Below, in pieces: positions 10,637 through 21,261 of a DNA stretch of 64,000 bases. Position numbers and translations under genes: made by a program. This stretch comes from Isochrysis galbana. Taxonomy: Eukaryota > Haptophyta > Isochrysidales > Isochrysidaceae. How positions within the stretch are numbered: position 1 is the stretch's first letter; each line of letters opens with the position of its first letter. The stretch is taken from positions 5,772,448 through 5,836,447 of the forward strand of contig CM030935.1 of NCBI GenBank assembly GCA_018136815.1, in the 5' to 3' direction. The notes beneath the pieces are model-generated. The model was not told the DNA's origin and did no database searches. It saw only the letters and a program-made list of their open reading frames with translations.

Positions 10637-12284
10637 TGAGCAATTTATGTGGCGAGAATGGTCATGGTTGGAGCACCACTCCTCCGTGGCCTGAGTAGTG
10701 GGAGGCGGAGTTTGGCAGAAAGATGCGTGGCATCATGAGCACCAGCACTTGTGAGGCCCCTTAGGATCCCATCGCCACCAGCTTTCGGCTGACCGCGGAA
10801 AAGTCCGTAAATAGGTGGTGATCTTTCCTGCTGCGAATACGGAAGCACGAGGCACATCGGCTGTTCTGGGCACACTCTCCGGCAACACATGGAAAGCTGC
10901 AGAAAGTACAGGCGTGGATGATGACGATGGAATACTGTTGTCTCAACACGTGCGCTTCGGCGCACCTCGTCGGTCCGCACGTCCGCAAGCTGGTCGGTGC
11001 AATACGTTTCGGTTGCGCCGTGTGGCTTACTTGTGCCATCGCTCTGTTTCCAGACCGCATTGCATTCTCTTCGTCATGGTGTGTGCTCTTGTTGTTTGTC
11101 AAACAATAGTTATATTTTATATCCCTAGCGGCCGGTTGAGTGTGTTTTCGAATGTGATACAGTGCACTGTGTGTGAATGACAATAACCTAACTAAGAGCT
11201 AGCATCGCTTTTGGCAAGAGCCTAACGCAACCACGACAACCCACTAGAGGTCCAACACTACTTTAGATTCTAAGGGCTAAGGGTCGCGTAAAAAATAAAG
11301 ATAAAGAGTATAAAGAGTCAGCATCGAGGAAATACGAAATACACCAAAGTAAAGCGGTAAAATAACGTCATAATATTCTTACCGCACTCGCGGCGCATGG
11401 AGCCACTACTTACCCGTAGCATACTTTCTACACCCCCACTCCCCCGGCCCTTCTCCCCCCGCCATCAGGCGGCTCATTGGTCATTGGTAGTATAGTTCTT
11501 TTTAAACGTCGGATACAAAGTATGGTCAGCATGACCTTTGTGGCTGAGCTGGCGTTTGTGCGAAACCGCCCTACGTTTGTGATACTCGCGCAAATACTCG
11601 GCCTATTGACTCTCACGTTGCTTCTCATGGTGGCCGTATTGGTCAATGAATGGGTTGGACCCGAAAAACTGCTGTGGTATCTCAAGATCCCCCGGCACGC
11701 CGGCGACGGTCTCCACCACTGCCTTCACCGGCTCAGTGCAGGTGCGCATCTTCCCAGTTGGAAATTTTTTTCATTCATTGCGCCTGCGGCGAGCAGCTGC
11801 ACGCCCCGCCTACGCCGCTTGCCCTTGCACTTCCGCGAGCGCTTCGCCTTTTGCGGCCCCGCGCAGTGTTGCTCCGCTCCTCCTTGTACTTGTAGTCCGC
11901 CCGCGTGGCTCCCTTCGACGCCTAACAGCTGACAACTGAGAGTGGGGTCCTTCCGCTTCCGTTTCTGTGACTGACTGTGAGCAGTACGCCTTGCTTGTAC
12001 TTCACACTCCGAAGGTGTATGCCGCGCGTCGCGCGCTCGTCGAGCGCCCGGCGCAAAGCCACTCGCTGTGTACGTGTCGGAGGCACGCAGCCCCACTTCG
12101 ATTTGGCATAGAGGGATAGAGGGCCTCATATTATTCATATTCATATGTGCCGAAAGCTGCGATGTCTGGGTCGGGCGAGCCAAACAGCGACGGCCACCAT
12201 CGCCATCGTCGATAAAAGCATTTTCGATTCTTCACGTAAACATGAAAATGAAATTTTCTCGCGAGTAGCTCGTTCCCCCCCACC
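10637..12284. other. Intergenic, retroposon pieces, no gene recognised
   Basis: About 11371-11475 is another reversed 3' end of the T-tailed dispersed retroposon (the CGCACTCGCGGCGCATGG block). At about 11741-11765 lies a solitary end resembling the terminal inverted repeat of the 60020-61343 element (TTCCCAGTTGGAAA followed by T7). Short open frames around 11477-11939 look non-coding. Confidence 0.5.
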
Positions 12285-12301
12285 TCTCACTTTGCGTATA
12301 G
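12285..12301. repeat. Target-site duplication, left copy, of LINE-1
   Basis: TCTCACTTTGCGTATAG is repeated exactly at 16529-16545, marking both ends of the retrotransposon insertion. Confidence 0.9.
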
Positions 12302-12326
12302 CAACTATCAGTAAACTGATAGGGTC

Positions 12327-13400
12327 ATGGAGCGCGCGCCGCCTCCCGCCCTCGCTGCCGCCGCCCTCGCCGCCATGGACGAAGCGTTCATGGACACGCC
12401 ACTGTCGCCGAAGCGACCACGCCAAGACGACCCGCCCGACCAGGTGGGCACAGGAGCCAGCGGGACGCGCCCGCCCACCCCTGAGAACGGAGACGCAACA
12501 GCCTGCATGCTGGCAGCAGCCAGCATGCAGCACACCCACATCACCCCACACAGCCACCCCAGCCACACCACACAAGAGGGACGTTCCATCAGGGAAGGCC
12601 TCCGGGCCTGGCCCCTACACAGCCGCGGTACCGCCCTCGTGCCCCGGCACGAGGGGCTGGCCCGGCACCATCATAGACAAGACCCCCATGGGGGTATGTT
12701 GACAAAGGCCAAGAACACTGAACAGCTGTGGGCCCCCAACAAGGGGGACAGAGACAACAGAGAAGACGACACCGGAGAGGCACTCTACAGCGACGACGAA
12801 GGACGGGCAGAAGGCCGCGTCTCGGGCGCCAGAGCGACGAGCACAACACTGGCCTCAGAGGCCCACCACAACAAACACCAACACGAAATTGGGCCAACAC
12901 AAAATGCACCCCACTCGGAATCCTGGAGAGGAAGCTGTAGCGCTGAAGGCACACTGAGCCCGTCGGGCCCTAGAGAAACGCGAACAAACAAGAGACTAAT
13001 CTCATCTTCCCCCACGGTCACACAGGTGGCCCTACTCGACGAAGACCTCGAGCCCGAGCCCGAGGAAGAGGCCGAATTCCCTGACTCTCACAAGATCGTC
13101 ATCACCTTCACGGCGTACGAGAAGGGCCACAAGGCTAAAGACGAGGAGACCCTGAGCGCCATTGTTGCGCATCTCAACAAACTCGAAGGCGTCGACCTAG
13201 AACCCGACTTTTTGTCTAAGAGCGCCTCCGGTCCATGGGAGATTATGGTCACGGCGGATTGCGCGAATCAATTTCGCGAAATGTACAAAGACGTAGCCGA
13301 CTTTCGCAAGGCGGGCATCCCGTGCCCAATAGCGGTCAAATACCCAAATAGGGAGGGGCAAAAGCGCGGGACCGGACGCGCTACCGGCGGAGTTTTATAA
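12327..13400 (+). pseudogene. LINE ORF1-type region, truncated by internal deletion
   Basis: The first 230 or so codons are low complexity and contain strong DNA/RNA hairpins, for example an 11-bp stem at 12503-12530. From about 13030 comes a domain shared with the second LINE ('DEDLEPEPEEEAEF', 'ITFTAYEKGHKAKDEE', 'VTADCANQFRE'). The amino acids are conserved while many third positions differ, a sign of past selection on the protein. It is an acidic stretch followed by an alpha/beta domain, possibly RRM-like and RNA-binding as in other LINE ORF1 proteins. Homology to copy 2 stops at about 13345, the deletion junction; the last 18 or so codons are out of frame. Confidence 0.7.
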
Positions 13401-16221
13401 AAGCTTCACAGACCTAGTGAAGCACGACTTCCTAAGGATGCTAAACCTAGCACTAGAGCAGGGGCAACTGAACGCGTCCATGAGAGAAGGAGACATAATA
13501 CTTCTATACAAAAAAGGAGACACGCGGGACCCTAGAAACTATAGGCCCATCACGCTCTTACAAAGTGACTACAAAATATTAGCAAAAGTGCTTACGAATA
13601 GACTAAAAAAAGTAATCGGGAACATAATTTCGAAGGACCAACTAGGCTTCGTCCCGAAACGTTTGATTGGCGAAGCCACCCACCTGCTACAGCTGACTAA
13701 CGCTTACCTGGACGAGACGGGGGAGCCAGGTCTCCTCCTTGCGCTCGATTGGGAGAAGGCCTTCGACAGAGTCAATTGGGAATTCTACCACTTGGTTCTA
13801 GAAAAGCTAAAGTTCGGAGAGAACTTCAGGAAATATGCGAAGGCCCTTATGAACTCCGAGGCCAAACCAATTAGGTACATAAAAGCGAACGGGGGAAGAA
13901 GTTTCCCGTTCAACGTAGCGAGCGGCGTCCCCCAAGGATGCCCGCTCTCTCCATTAGCCTTCCTCCTGACGGCGGAAGCCCTCACCAGAGTGATAAACGA
14001 AGACGACGACATAGAGGGCATCATAGTGAATGGAGCCGAACTAAAGATTAGCCAGTTCGCGGACGACACACAACTCTTAGCGGCGGACTATAACAGCTTA
14101 ACGCGCTCCCTCCGCTGGGTGGAGAGATACGCGGCAGCCTCGTGCGGCAAACCCAACGACCTAAAGTTCGAGGGACTTAGGATGGGCTCCTTAAAAAGAA
14201 AACGCCCACCAGCGAGTTTCCAAAGATACAAGTGGCTGAAAAGGAACGAATACGCGACCATCTTGGGAGTCCCCCTAGGGGGACCCCAGGCCATCAAAGA
14301 GTTCTGGCGCAAACTAGCCGACAAGATAGAGAAAAAAACCACCATATACGCACCGATAACGAATAATCTATCCATACACGGGAAAACGAAGGTAGCTAAC
14401 TTTCTCATATACTCTATTCCTAGATACTGGCTACAAACACTTGCAGCCCCAAGATCGTTCCACGCAGCGGTAAAAAGATCCGTGGACAGAATCATGTGGA
14501 CGAACGCGCGCACCGGACGGAGACTGCAATGGGTGAAACACCCCGAAATCCCGATCAAAAACACTTCGGAGAAAGGGCCACACTTGGGGCTAGGGCTGCT
14601 AGACTGGGGTAACCACGTCAAAGCACTACAGGCCAAATGGATCCTGAACTACCTGGACGCACGCCAAGCACAATGGAAACAAGTGCTGGACGCTTGGTTC
14701 TGCCGCACGAACCTGGGAAGAGCAGCGGTTCTTTCGACAATCCCCGCGAACAGACTTACCGACGGAATAGCGGGCAAAAGCAAACTCCCTGCGTTCTGGA
14801 AACAGGCGCTAAACAACATCCGAGAACTAGATCTCACGTCCCTGAAAGTGAGCAGGGAAGGAGCACTCTCACAACCCATGTGGGGTAGCCCGACGCACCC
14901 GGGCCCCAAGCTGAACCCCACGTGGGCAAAGCTATGGAACAAGCTAGAATGCAACGCCGTACACAACGTCTTCAAAGACCACGAAGCGAGCATACCCTAT
15001 AGTAGCGAAGAATGCGCGCAATACCTCAGAAACAACGATACGTATATACAATTTCAGGGAGAATATATCCCAAGGGTCAAATTCTTGGAAACATGGGACA
15101 CACTAGTTAGACACGCCACGGAGACATTGACGACGGCAGAAAGCGCGTCCGAAACGGAAAGCGCACATCCATGGCGCGATATAACCGGCAACCATCACGA
15201 CCCGGAGGAACCACAGCCCGAAATACGAATTACGATAGACGGGGAATACTACGCGAACCTCAAGGGAACGTGGTATGAGACAGAGCTCTCATACCTAGGC
15301 ACACCTATAATCGGGAATAGACTACTCGCCGCACCCACAAACCTAGACATATCCCCACCGGCGAGATGGGGGGAAGGATACAAAACCAACAAAAGATTAG
15401 AATACCCGCTAGCGGATGAATACACGCTAGACGGCAAAACGCCGCTAGACGGCACCGGGGTAGAACATCTAGCCGAGGCACTTCAGCGTAAAGACCGCAA
15501 ACGCAAACGCCTCACGGGGCCGGCCAAATGGGAGGAAAAACTCCAAATACCAGGGGATACATGGGCGCACCTGGCGCGAATATACACCACGCCAATGATA
15601 ACGGCGAGGGACATGCATCTACACTTCAAACATATTACACACAGGCGAGTGGGCACGTACAACCGCTTCCCAGACAGAGCCGACACGTGCCGCATTTGTG
15701 GGGAAACGGATGAGTCCTCGACACACCTAGGCGAATGCCCCGGGATAACCAACATCCTAGGCGAACTGAATAAAATTGCACGGTTCACACCAGGATTAGA
15801 AAGGAGCAGGGAAGAAACCATTGTAGACAACCTATTCATCTACCCAAAAGGAGACGCCCCGAAAGCGATATACGTACTATACCTATTAGCGTGGAGATAT
15901 ATACTCACAGACTTCTATAGGATACACTACGACGGCATCAAATTCTCGGAAGAATCCATACTAATAAGAATAATAGAGAGATACACCACACTAAGTAAAG
16001 CACTCCTCTTCGCACAAGAAACCGACTCGGCGAGAACCGCCCAAGCGGGCATGGGAAGACAGCCTAAAAAAAGGATAGACATGAACGACTTGAGACCCGT
16101 TTTCAACAGGAACGACAAAGGCGGTCTTAAGCCCAACGCGGAGCTAGTGGAGCTAGCATCCAAGCTGGGGATCGCACACGCTGTCGAGGGGACCACAGAA
16201 CAAGGGAACAAAGGAAATTGA
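13354..16221 (+). CDS. LINE reverse transcriptase with C-terminal CCHC zinc knuckle
   Basis: The frame is open from the deletion junction at about 13350 ('GPDALPAEFYKSF' is the usual N-terminal RT motif); the first ATG at 13417 lies inside the domain. RT motifs follow in order: 'NYRPITLL', 'DQLGFVP', 'LALDWEKAFDRV', 'GVPQGCPLSP' and the catalytic 'FADD' (14056-14067, where most RTs have YADD). A C-terminal zinc knuckle (C-x2-C-x8-H-x3-C, near 15689) is typical of LINE second ORFs. The reading frame is intact for over 900 codons, but the protein lacks its endonuclease, so this copy cannot be autonomous as it stands. Confidence 0.9.
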   Translation, partial: RGKSAGPDALPAEFYKSFTDLVKHDFLRMLNLALEQGQLNASMREGDIILLYKKGDTRDPRNYRPITLLQSDYKILAKVLTNRLKKVIGNIISKDQLGFVPKRLIGEATHLLQLTNAYLDETGEPGLLLALDWEKAFDRVNWEFYHLVLEKLKFGENFRKYAKALMNSEAKPIRYIKANGGRSFPFNVASGVPQGCPLSPLAFLLTAEALTRVINEDDDIEGIIVNGAELKISQFADDTQLLAADYNSLTRSLRWVERYAAASCGKPNDLKFEGLRMGSLKRKRPPASFQRYKWLKRNEYATILGVPLGGPQAIKEFWRKLADKIEKKTTIYAPITNNLSIHGKTKVANFLIYSIPRYWLQTLAAPRSFHAAVKRSVDRIMWTNARTGRRLQWVKHPEIPIKNTSEKGPHLGLGLLDWGNHVKALQAKWILNYLDARQAQWKQVLDAWFCRTNLGRAAVLSTIPANRLTDGIAGKSKLPAFWKQALNNIRELDLTSLKVSREGALSQPMWGSPTHPGPKLNPTWAKLWNKLECNAVHNVFKDHEASIPYSSEECAQYLRNNDTYIQFQGEYIPRVKFLETWDTLVRHATETLTTAESASETESAHPWRDITGNHHDPEEPQPEIRITIDGEYYANLKGTWYETELSYLGTPIIGNRLLAAPTNLDISPPARWGEGYKTNKRLEYPLADEYTLDGKTPLDGTGVEHLAEALQRKDRKRKRLTGPAKWEEKLQIPGDTWAHLARIYTTPMITARDMHLHFKHITHRRVGTYNRFPDRADTCRICGETDESSTHLGECPGITNILGELNKIARFTPGLERSREETIVDNLFIYPKGDAPKAIYVLYLLAWRYILTDFYRIHYDGIKFSEESILIRIIERYTTLSKALLFAQETDSARTAQAGMGRQPKKRIDMNDLRPVFNRNDKGGLKPNAELVELASKLGIAHAVEGTTEQGNKGN

Positions 16222-16528
16222 AACATCGATACACCTACCAAAGTCGCTGATAGAGACAATGGAACTTGGATATAAACCAAGCAAACAAAAAGCGACCAGA
16301 CGGACACACTCGACAATAAAGACAATTCCAGAAGGCCTGCCCGGACCCCACACTCCGAACCAGGCCTCAGGTAGCGCACCGAGGCCGGACCCCGGAAACC
16401 GAAGAAAAAGGAAAGAAGGGGGGCAGGGGAAGAGGTGGAGGGAGGGATGAAAAGGGCGGTGTAGATAGCGAAGGGAAGTCCCATAGATAGTAGGTGTGTA
16501 GCCCCGAATCTTCAGAAGTTTTTTTTTT

Positions 16529-16545
16529 TCTCACTTTGCGTATAG
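16529..16545. repeat. Target-site duplication, right copy, of LINE-1
   Basis: Exact copy of 12285-12301, lying immediately after the T-run that ends the element. Confidence 0.9.
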
Positions 16546-17101
16546 GGTAACCTGATCGTCCGAGATGATAGTTTGTTGTACTGTGGTGGTTGACGAATAA
16601 GAGAGCCGCTAAACCACTGTGATACACCCATAGCAAGCACATAGCACGGTAAAAAAGACCGGCGACAGATGGCAGTCTAGCTAGACGTGGCATTCCAGTG
16701 GAACGAGAAAGACAAACGATGTATTTCACGCATGGTCGATCGATTGCATTGTCCTTACGTTTTGTCCCGCATTGTCCTTCCGTGTAAGTCATCCCCGTCA
16801 AATTCATCATCTAGCAATGAAGAGTATTGTCCCGCATTGTCTCCGCTTCACAGCACTCGAGGTGCAAAGTAGGGCATGTGCCATTTCGCTTTGAATAAGT
16901 CACTCGAGGCTGTATTACACGGTTCAGGCTCCATGGCAAATGCAGTGCCACAACTTGCGTCGCATCCGCCATGATGAGGCTAGAAGGATCAATGACATAG
17001 GACTGAGGAACGAAGGCTCGCTCGCATGGACCCAAGCCCTCTGTACTCAAGCTCACTTGTCGCGAATATGGTAACATCTTCGAAAATGAGAACTGCTCCG
17101 A
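16546..17101. other. Intergenic, nothing recognised
   Basis: About 550 bp between the LINE and the 3' end of the TFIIB-like gene. Only short open frames are present; no repeat family was recognised. Confidence 0.5.
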
Positions 17102-19095
17102 TCAAATAGTGCCACTGGAATCAGCCTCCTCGTCGTCTTCCTCACGTGGCGGAGCTGGGAATTCTCTCAGAGCGCGGCGGATGGTGTCCGCCTCGATGCC
17201 CGCCTGTGGGATCAGGGAGGAGCGGCTTGAGAGCTGAAGAGGTTCCGGGCGTGCATGAGGATGCCCGGGGCAATGCGAGGAGGACAAAGGACGGCGAGGG
17301 CAGCGGGAAAATCTCCAAAACGTATCCTATGGATTGCAGGCCTCAACTCCAACCAACCTATCTTCGTCGGCAACATACCTGATTGGCGAGATCTGTAAGC
17401 AAGAGGACAGGTAGTTTGCCATCGTCGCTGGCTTTGGCGAGGAGGTCCTTCTTCTCCTCGTGTGCGTAGTGGACCGCGCACGCGGCAGCAGTCTGCGGCC
17501 TCATCGCGCGGAGACCTTGTTTAAGCCACCGGTCGAGGATCTACCAAAGAAGGGGCAGATAGGTGTGAGCGGCTGTGGACGGGTTGCAAGGTACACAATG
17601 CAGGCGGCAGGACTGTGAGGTGCATCGTCGCATCTTTGCCATTTACCTGACCAGCGCGTCTCTGGACCATGTAATGCAGGTGCAGTCCGCCACAAAGCTT
17701 CGGCACCAATGACTTGTGCTGTAGCATGGTCCTCGATGCCCCATCAGCACTACTAGAGCCATCGGCACTATCCGGAGGTGTGGTTGTGACAACCCCTCCC
17801 TGGAGCTGGTAATTGGGATCGGCTGCACAGGGATACATCCCGAAGCCGCCGTCGAATGTGCGCTTGATAGAGCCGTGACGTAGCAAATCATCAATCAGCT
17901 TTGTGATTTTTCCAACCTGCACGATCAAAGCATGGGCCACATTTAGTTGCCATCAAAGGTCACATCTGAGTAAGTCGTGACAACTTTCTGAGAGCCGGTT
18001 CACACTTCAAACTTCAGCGGAGAGCAGAGGCTTACTGCGCACACCTCTGCCATGTTGACGTCTTGGCTACTTGCATCGCCGTGTAAGAGTGACGCAATCT
18101 CCTGAAATTGATGAGTCAACTCATGCTGGCGCTCTGCATGCATTATAAGGCCGGCAGCGACCACCTGAATGGCGTGCGGATCAGAACAAGAGATTTCGAT
18201 GAACAGGATGTGACAGGCGCTGAGCGATGCAGAGCTCCGCTACTGGGACGGCGATAAATGCCCACCTCAAGGAATTCTTGGAGGGCCCTAGAACATACAG
18301 CCATGTGCTTAGGGGCCTCTTATCCGCATGGATCTTTGGGCTTGTGTTAAGCGAGGGCAGCGCGGGAGAGAAGCTCACCGCATGATTCTTTGGCTTTTGC
18401 GCAAGCCGACATTTCGGGCCGCTGGATGTATTGGCACATCGTTTGTCATGTTCAGCTTGCGAACGGACAAGCTCCTCAGCCAGATTGAGCGCAGCATCGA
18501 CCACCTGGCGTGAGATCCCCGTGCGCGCTTGCGTGAAGGAGTGCGACACCAACGAGTTGATCCGGTCCTTGTAGGCCGTCAGCCGGCGTTGCTCCTTATC
18601 GTCGAGGTCGGAGTGGCCTTCAGCAGAACCGTTGGCGATCATGGAGACGCGAGCGAGGTTGCGGTCACCAACACGGCCACCCGAGCGACCCGGTTGTTGC
18701 TGCTCTGCGCGCTTCCGCTTCTCCGACTTGCCGTCGTCATCCGCAAAGGAGCGGTGCTCCTCTTCCTCAGGGCGGAGCCGCGAGGTAGCCCCGCAGTGGA
18801 GACAGATACGGTCTCCCTTGCGCTTGTCCTCTTCGAATAATGGCTTCTCACCGCGGCCCGGGCACCGTATGTTGCGGCATGGCAGGGGCTGGCCCTGAGG
18901 CACAGGTGGCCCACGCGGCCCCTCGCGCAGAAAGCCCTGGAGTGTAGCGACGTCGTAGGCGTCTGCGGCGCCGCGTGCGAGCCTTGGGAGGGGTTTGATC
19001 GAGGAGTGCAGCGATGTGACACCGGTCAAGATCGCATCGAGCGCGCCGCCACCAGGCGCGAGTGAGGGCCGCGGCCGCTTAGCGGAGGGCCGCAT
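17102..19095 (-). CDS. TFIIB-like general transcription factor, five exons
   Basis: My exon model (complement) is 19095-18379, 18164-18036, 17916-17647, 17540-17379 and 17203-17102, all phase 0 with GT-AG sites, giving about 459 aa. Residues about 72-105 form a TFIIB-type zinc ribbon ('CRNIRC' ... 'GDRICLHCG') followed by 'HRSFADDD', matching the B-reader position. Two cyclin folds follow: the first spans the exon 1-3 joins ('KPKNHA' + 'VVAAGLIMHAERQ'), the second the exon 4-5 join ('LLTDLANQ' + 'AGIEADTIRRALREF'). TFIIB bridges promoter-bound TBP and RNA polymerase II. This copy is divergent and longer than usual (about 310-350 aa), with an acidic C-terminus, so a TFIIB paralogue or BRF-like factor cannot be excluded. 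The exon 2 donor is ambiguous (18045 or 18036; both keep phase). The gene is divergent from Ycf34. Confidence 0.8.
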
Positions 19096-19099
19096 CGGG

Positions 19100-19479
19100 G
19101 GAGGGGGGGGAGGGAGGGAGGGAGGGAGGGGGGCAAAGGGGAAGCGGAAGGGGGAAGAGTGGAAGGGGGAGAGAGCGCGGGGAGGGGTGAGGGGAGGGGT
19201 GGGGGGCTTGCCTGTAGGAGAGGCGAGGGGGCAAGCAAGACGGGGAGGGAGCGAGGGAGAGGGAGAGGGAAGGGGAGAGGGAGGAGGAGAGAGGGAGAGA
19301 GAGAGAGGGAGGGAGGAAGGACCGAGTCTCTCCCCCCTCTCTCTACTTTATACTCCGCTGTGCTACTATAGTAGTTGGAGGCGATGTGATGAGGATGGAC
19401 GACAAGGGAACGGCGGGGGGGAGAGAGAGCGCGCGCGCGAGGACGGACGCAGAGTAATGGAAGAAGAGGAGAGGAGAAA

Positions 19480-19512
<33 letters not shown>

Positions 19513-19720
19513 TAAAGAAGAGTGGAGTCGGCGGTCTTCTCAGTCGCGGGACGGAAGAGCGAGAGCGTCTGGACGCCCCCCCCCCCCCCGCGGCCGCGCG
19601 GGAGGGGGGGGGGGGGAAGGGGGGGGCGCGGGGGGGGGAGAGGGGGGGGGGGGGGGGGGGCGGGGGGCGCGGGGGGGGGGGGGGGGGGGGCGGGGGGGGG
19701 CGGGAAGGAGCGCGGGAACG
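19100..19720. promoter_or_regulatory. Shared divergent promoter with GA and poly-G tracts
   Basis: The roughly 735 bp between the start codons of the TFIIB-like gene (-) and Ycf34 (+) is almost wholly purine on the + strand. It has GA repeats near 19484-19513 and several G-runs of 8 or more at 19580-19705 that could form G-quadruplexes. It must hold both promoters; no classical box is visible. Confidence 0.5.
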
Positions 19721-19830
19721 GACGGCGGAGGACGCCACGCGCACGGATAGATCCACACTCCATCTACAAAACAACTCATCCTCCTCCCCCTCTCTGGTCC
19801 CTCGGAGGGCTGGCGGCGCGGCGCGGAGAG

Positions 19831-20280
19831 ATGTCTCTGGTGTCTCTTGTCGGTCCTGCTCTGGGCTCGATCGCGCTGGCGCCGGCGGCACGCCCGGTGA
19901 CCTCCGCGCCTCGTTCGCCCCATCCCGTCGCCTGCATCTGCATCAACTGCAAGTGGGTCGACCGCTGCAAGACGTACCATTGGGTCGAGACGCAGCACCA
20001 ACAAGAGCATGTAACCGAGCAGCCAGACTTCCAGCCGGCAGACCCACAAATCCAGGTCTTCATCCGGCAAGACCCGCTTGATAAGGACCTTGATCCGATC
20101 ACGGCCGCCAAGGCCTCCACCAGGACTCCGGTTGGATCACTGCCCGAGGCGACCGAGGACTTTTATGACGGACCAACCATCACGACAACAGAGTTTGACG
20201 TCTTCGCCTGCGATGCGTTCGAAGCCGACGAGGGCAAATGGATGCGATTGATGCCTGATGCAGACTTCATCCCCACATGA
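19831..20280 (+). CDS. ycf34: Ycf34 family protein, nuclear-encoded and probably plastid-targeted
   Basis: 149 aa from the ATG at 19831; upstream in-frame codons lie in the poly-G tract and are rejected. Residues about 35-149 match the Ycf34 family: the cysteine cluster 'CICINCKWVDRC', then 'TYHWVETQH', 'TEQPDFQP', 'TEFDVFACDAF' and 'GKWMRLMP' near the end. Ycf34 proteins of cyanobacteria and plastids bind an iron-sulphur cluster through such cysteines and affect photosynthetic electron flow. The first 30 or so residues are hydrophobic then Ala/Pro/Ser/Arg-rich ('LVGPALGSIALAPAARP'), as expected of a plastid-targeting leader that starts with a signal peptide. A roughly 30-residue insertion sits before the 'TEFDV' motif. 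The flanking eukaryotic genes argue for transfer from plastid to nucleus. Confidence 0.85.
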   Translation: MSLVSLVGPALGSIALAPAARPVTSAPRSPHPVACICINCKWVDRCKTYHWVETQHQQEHVTEQPDFQPADPQIQVFIRQDPLDKDLDPITAAKASTRTPVGSLPEATEDFYDGPTITTTEFDVFACDAFEADEGKWMRLMPDADFIPT

Positions 20281-21261
20281 GCAAGGCTATTCATGAGCTA
20301 TGCACCCTCAAGAAATTGTGCTGACAACCATTCCCATACGCCAGCACTAGTGCATGTAGGGTCTAATCACTGGACTCCATATATTTTGGAATGGTCGGTG
20401 TCAGGGGTATGTAGATCAAGCACACAGATTGTGCACTTGCATGGCGTGCTTTGCGACAGCGCCCATTCTTCTTTCTCTGTGTTTGCGGATTTTTGTTGTG
20501 AAATTTGCAGATTTGAGTTTTGTTTTGCCCTTACCGTAATTGTTGACTCGTTTAAGGAAAGAAAGGGAGAAGAGGGACGTCATTCGATCGTACTGAGCCC
20601 AGGGAGAATATAAATCTGCACATTCTGCGCGACAGTATTGAACGAAGAAAACACCCAGTAGCATAGAGGGGGTCGTGAACGTAACCGAATATTCATGCTG
20701 AAAAGGCCTGACGACTTACAACAGAATGCAGATTGCCAACGCGCCCAATGCCTTTATTTGTAGAAAATGTTTAAAGCAATCCAAGCAATGCATATGCAAC
20801 TTCATTTGAGCGCACCGGTATCCAGTATGGGTATGATTTTTTTGATCTATGTTAGGCGATGCTCCCTGCAGCCAGCTAGCCAGAGGTCGCGACTTACGCA
20901 CGACGAGTGACTGCTCTCTGCTGTCACTAATCACTACCCCTCTCCCTCCATCAGCCTAGCATCGAGTGAGCGCCTCCGAATATACCCCCTTGCCCCCCCC
21001 CCCCCCCCCCCCCCCCCCGCGCGCGGGACGCAATGGGAGCGTTCTAGGAGGGATGGGGGGAGGGGTGCCGGCCTCCTCCGACCTCCCCCCCCCCCCCCTT
21101 CCCCCGCGCGCATAGTCTCCCTTACGCTCGACGCACATTAGCAATAGCGCCAGATACCATGAGGCGGAGGCAATGATTTCACTTTCACAAACAAGAGGCT
21201 AGCAACCTGGGCCTTGGCCATAACAACACCAAGAGCTGCATCCGTTGAACGTACGGGGGGG
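20281..21261. other. Intergenic with a hAT-related remnant and a poly-C run
   Basis: The complement of about 20460-20590 resembles 7490-7600 next to the hAT transposase (shared block TTAAACGAGYCAACAATTA), so a diverged relative of that element's end lies here. A poly-C run of more than 20 bases starts near 20994. No gene was recognised. Confidence 0.45.

Larger units (their letters stand above)
12302..16529 (+). mobile_element. LINE (non-LTR retrotransposon), internally deleted copy 1
   Basis: The insertion is bounded by a perfect 17-bp target-site duplication. It starts with a 7-bp hairpin (CTATCAG TAAA CTGATAG, 12305-12322) directly before ATGGAGCGCGCG. It then has a GC hairpin-rich leader, an ORF1-type domain, a reverse transcriptase and a 3' UTR. 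It ends on the coding strand in a run of 11 T (16519-16529), not A. The segment holding the rest of ORF1 and the whole endonuclease is missing: near 13345 the reading frame jumps from frame 3 to frame 1. An endonuclease fragment of apparently the same family is at 41284-41790. Confidence 0.9.
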
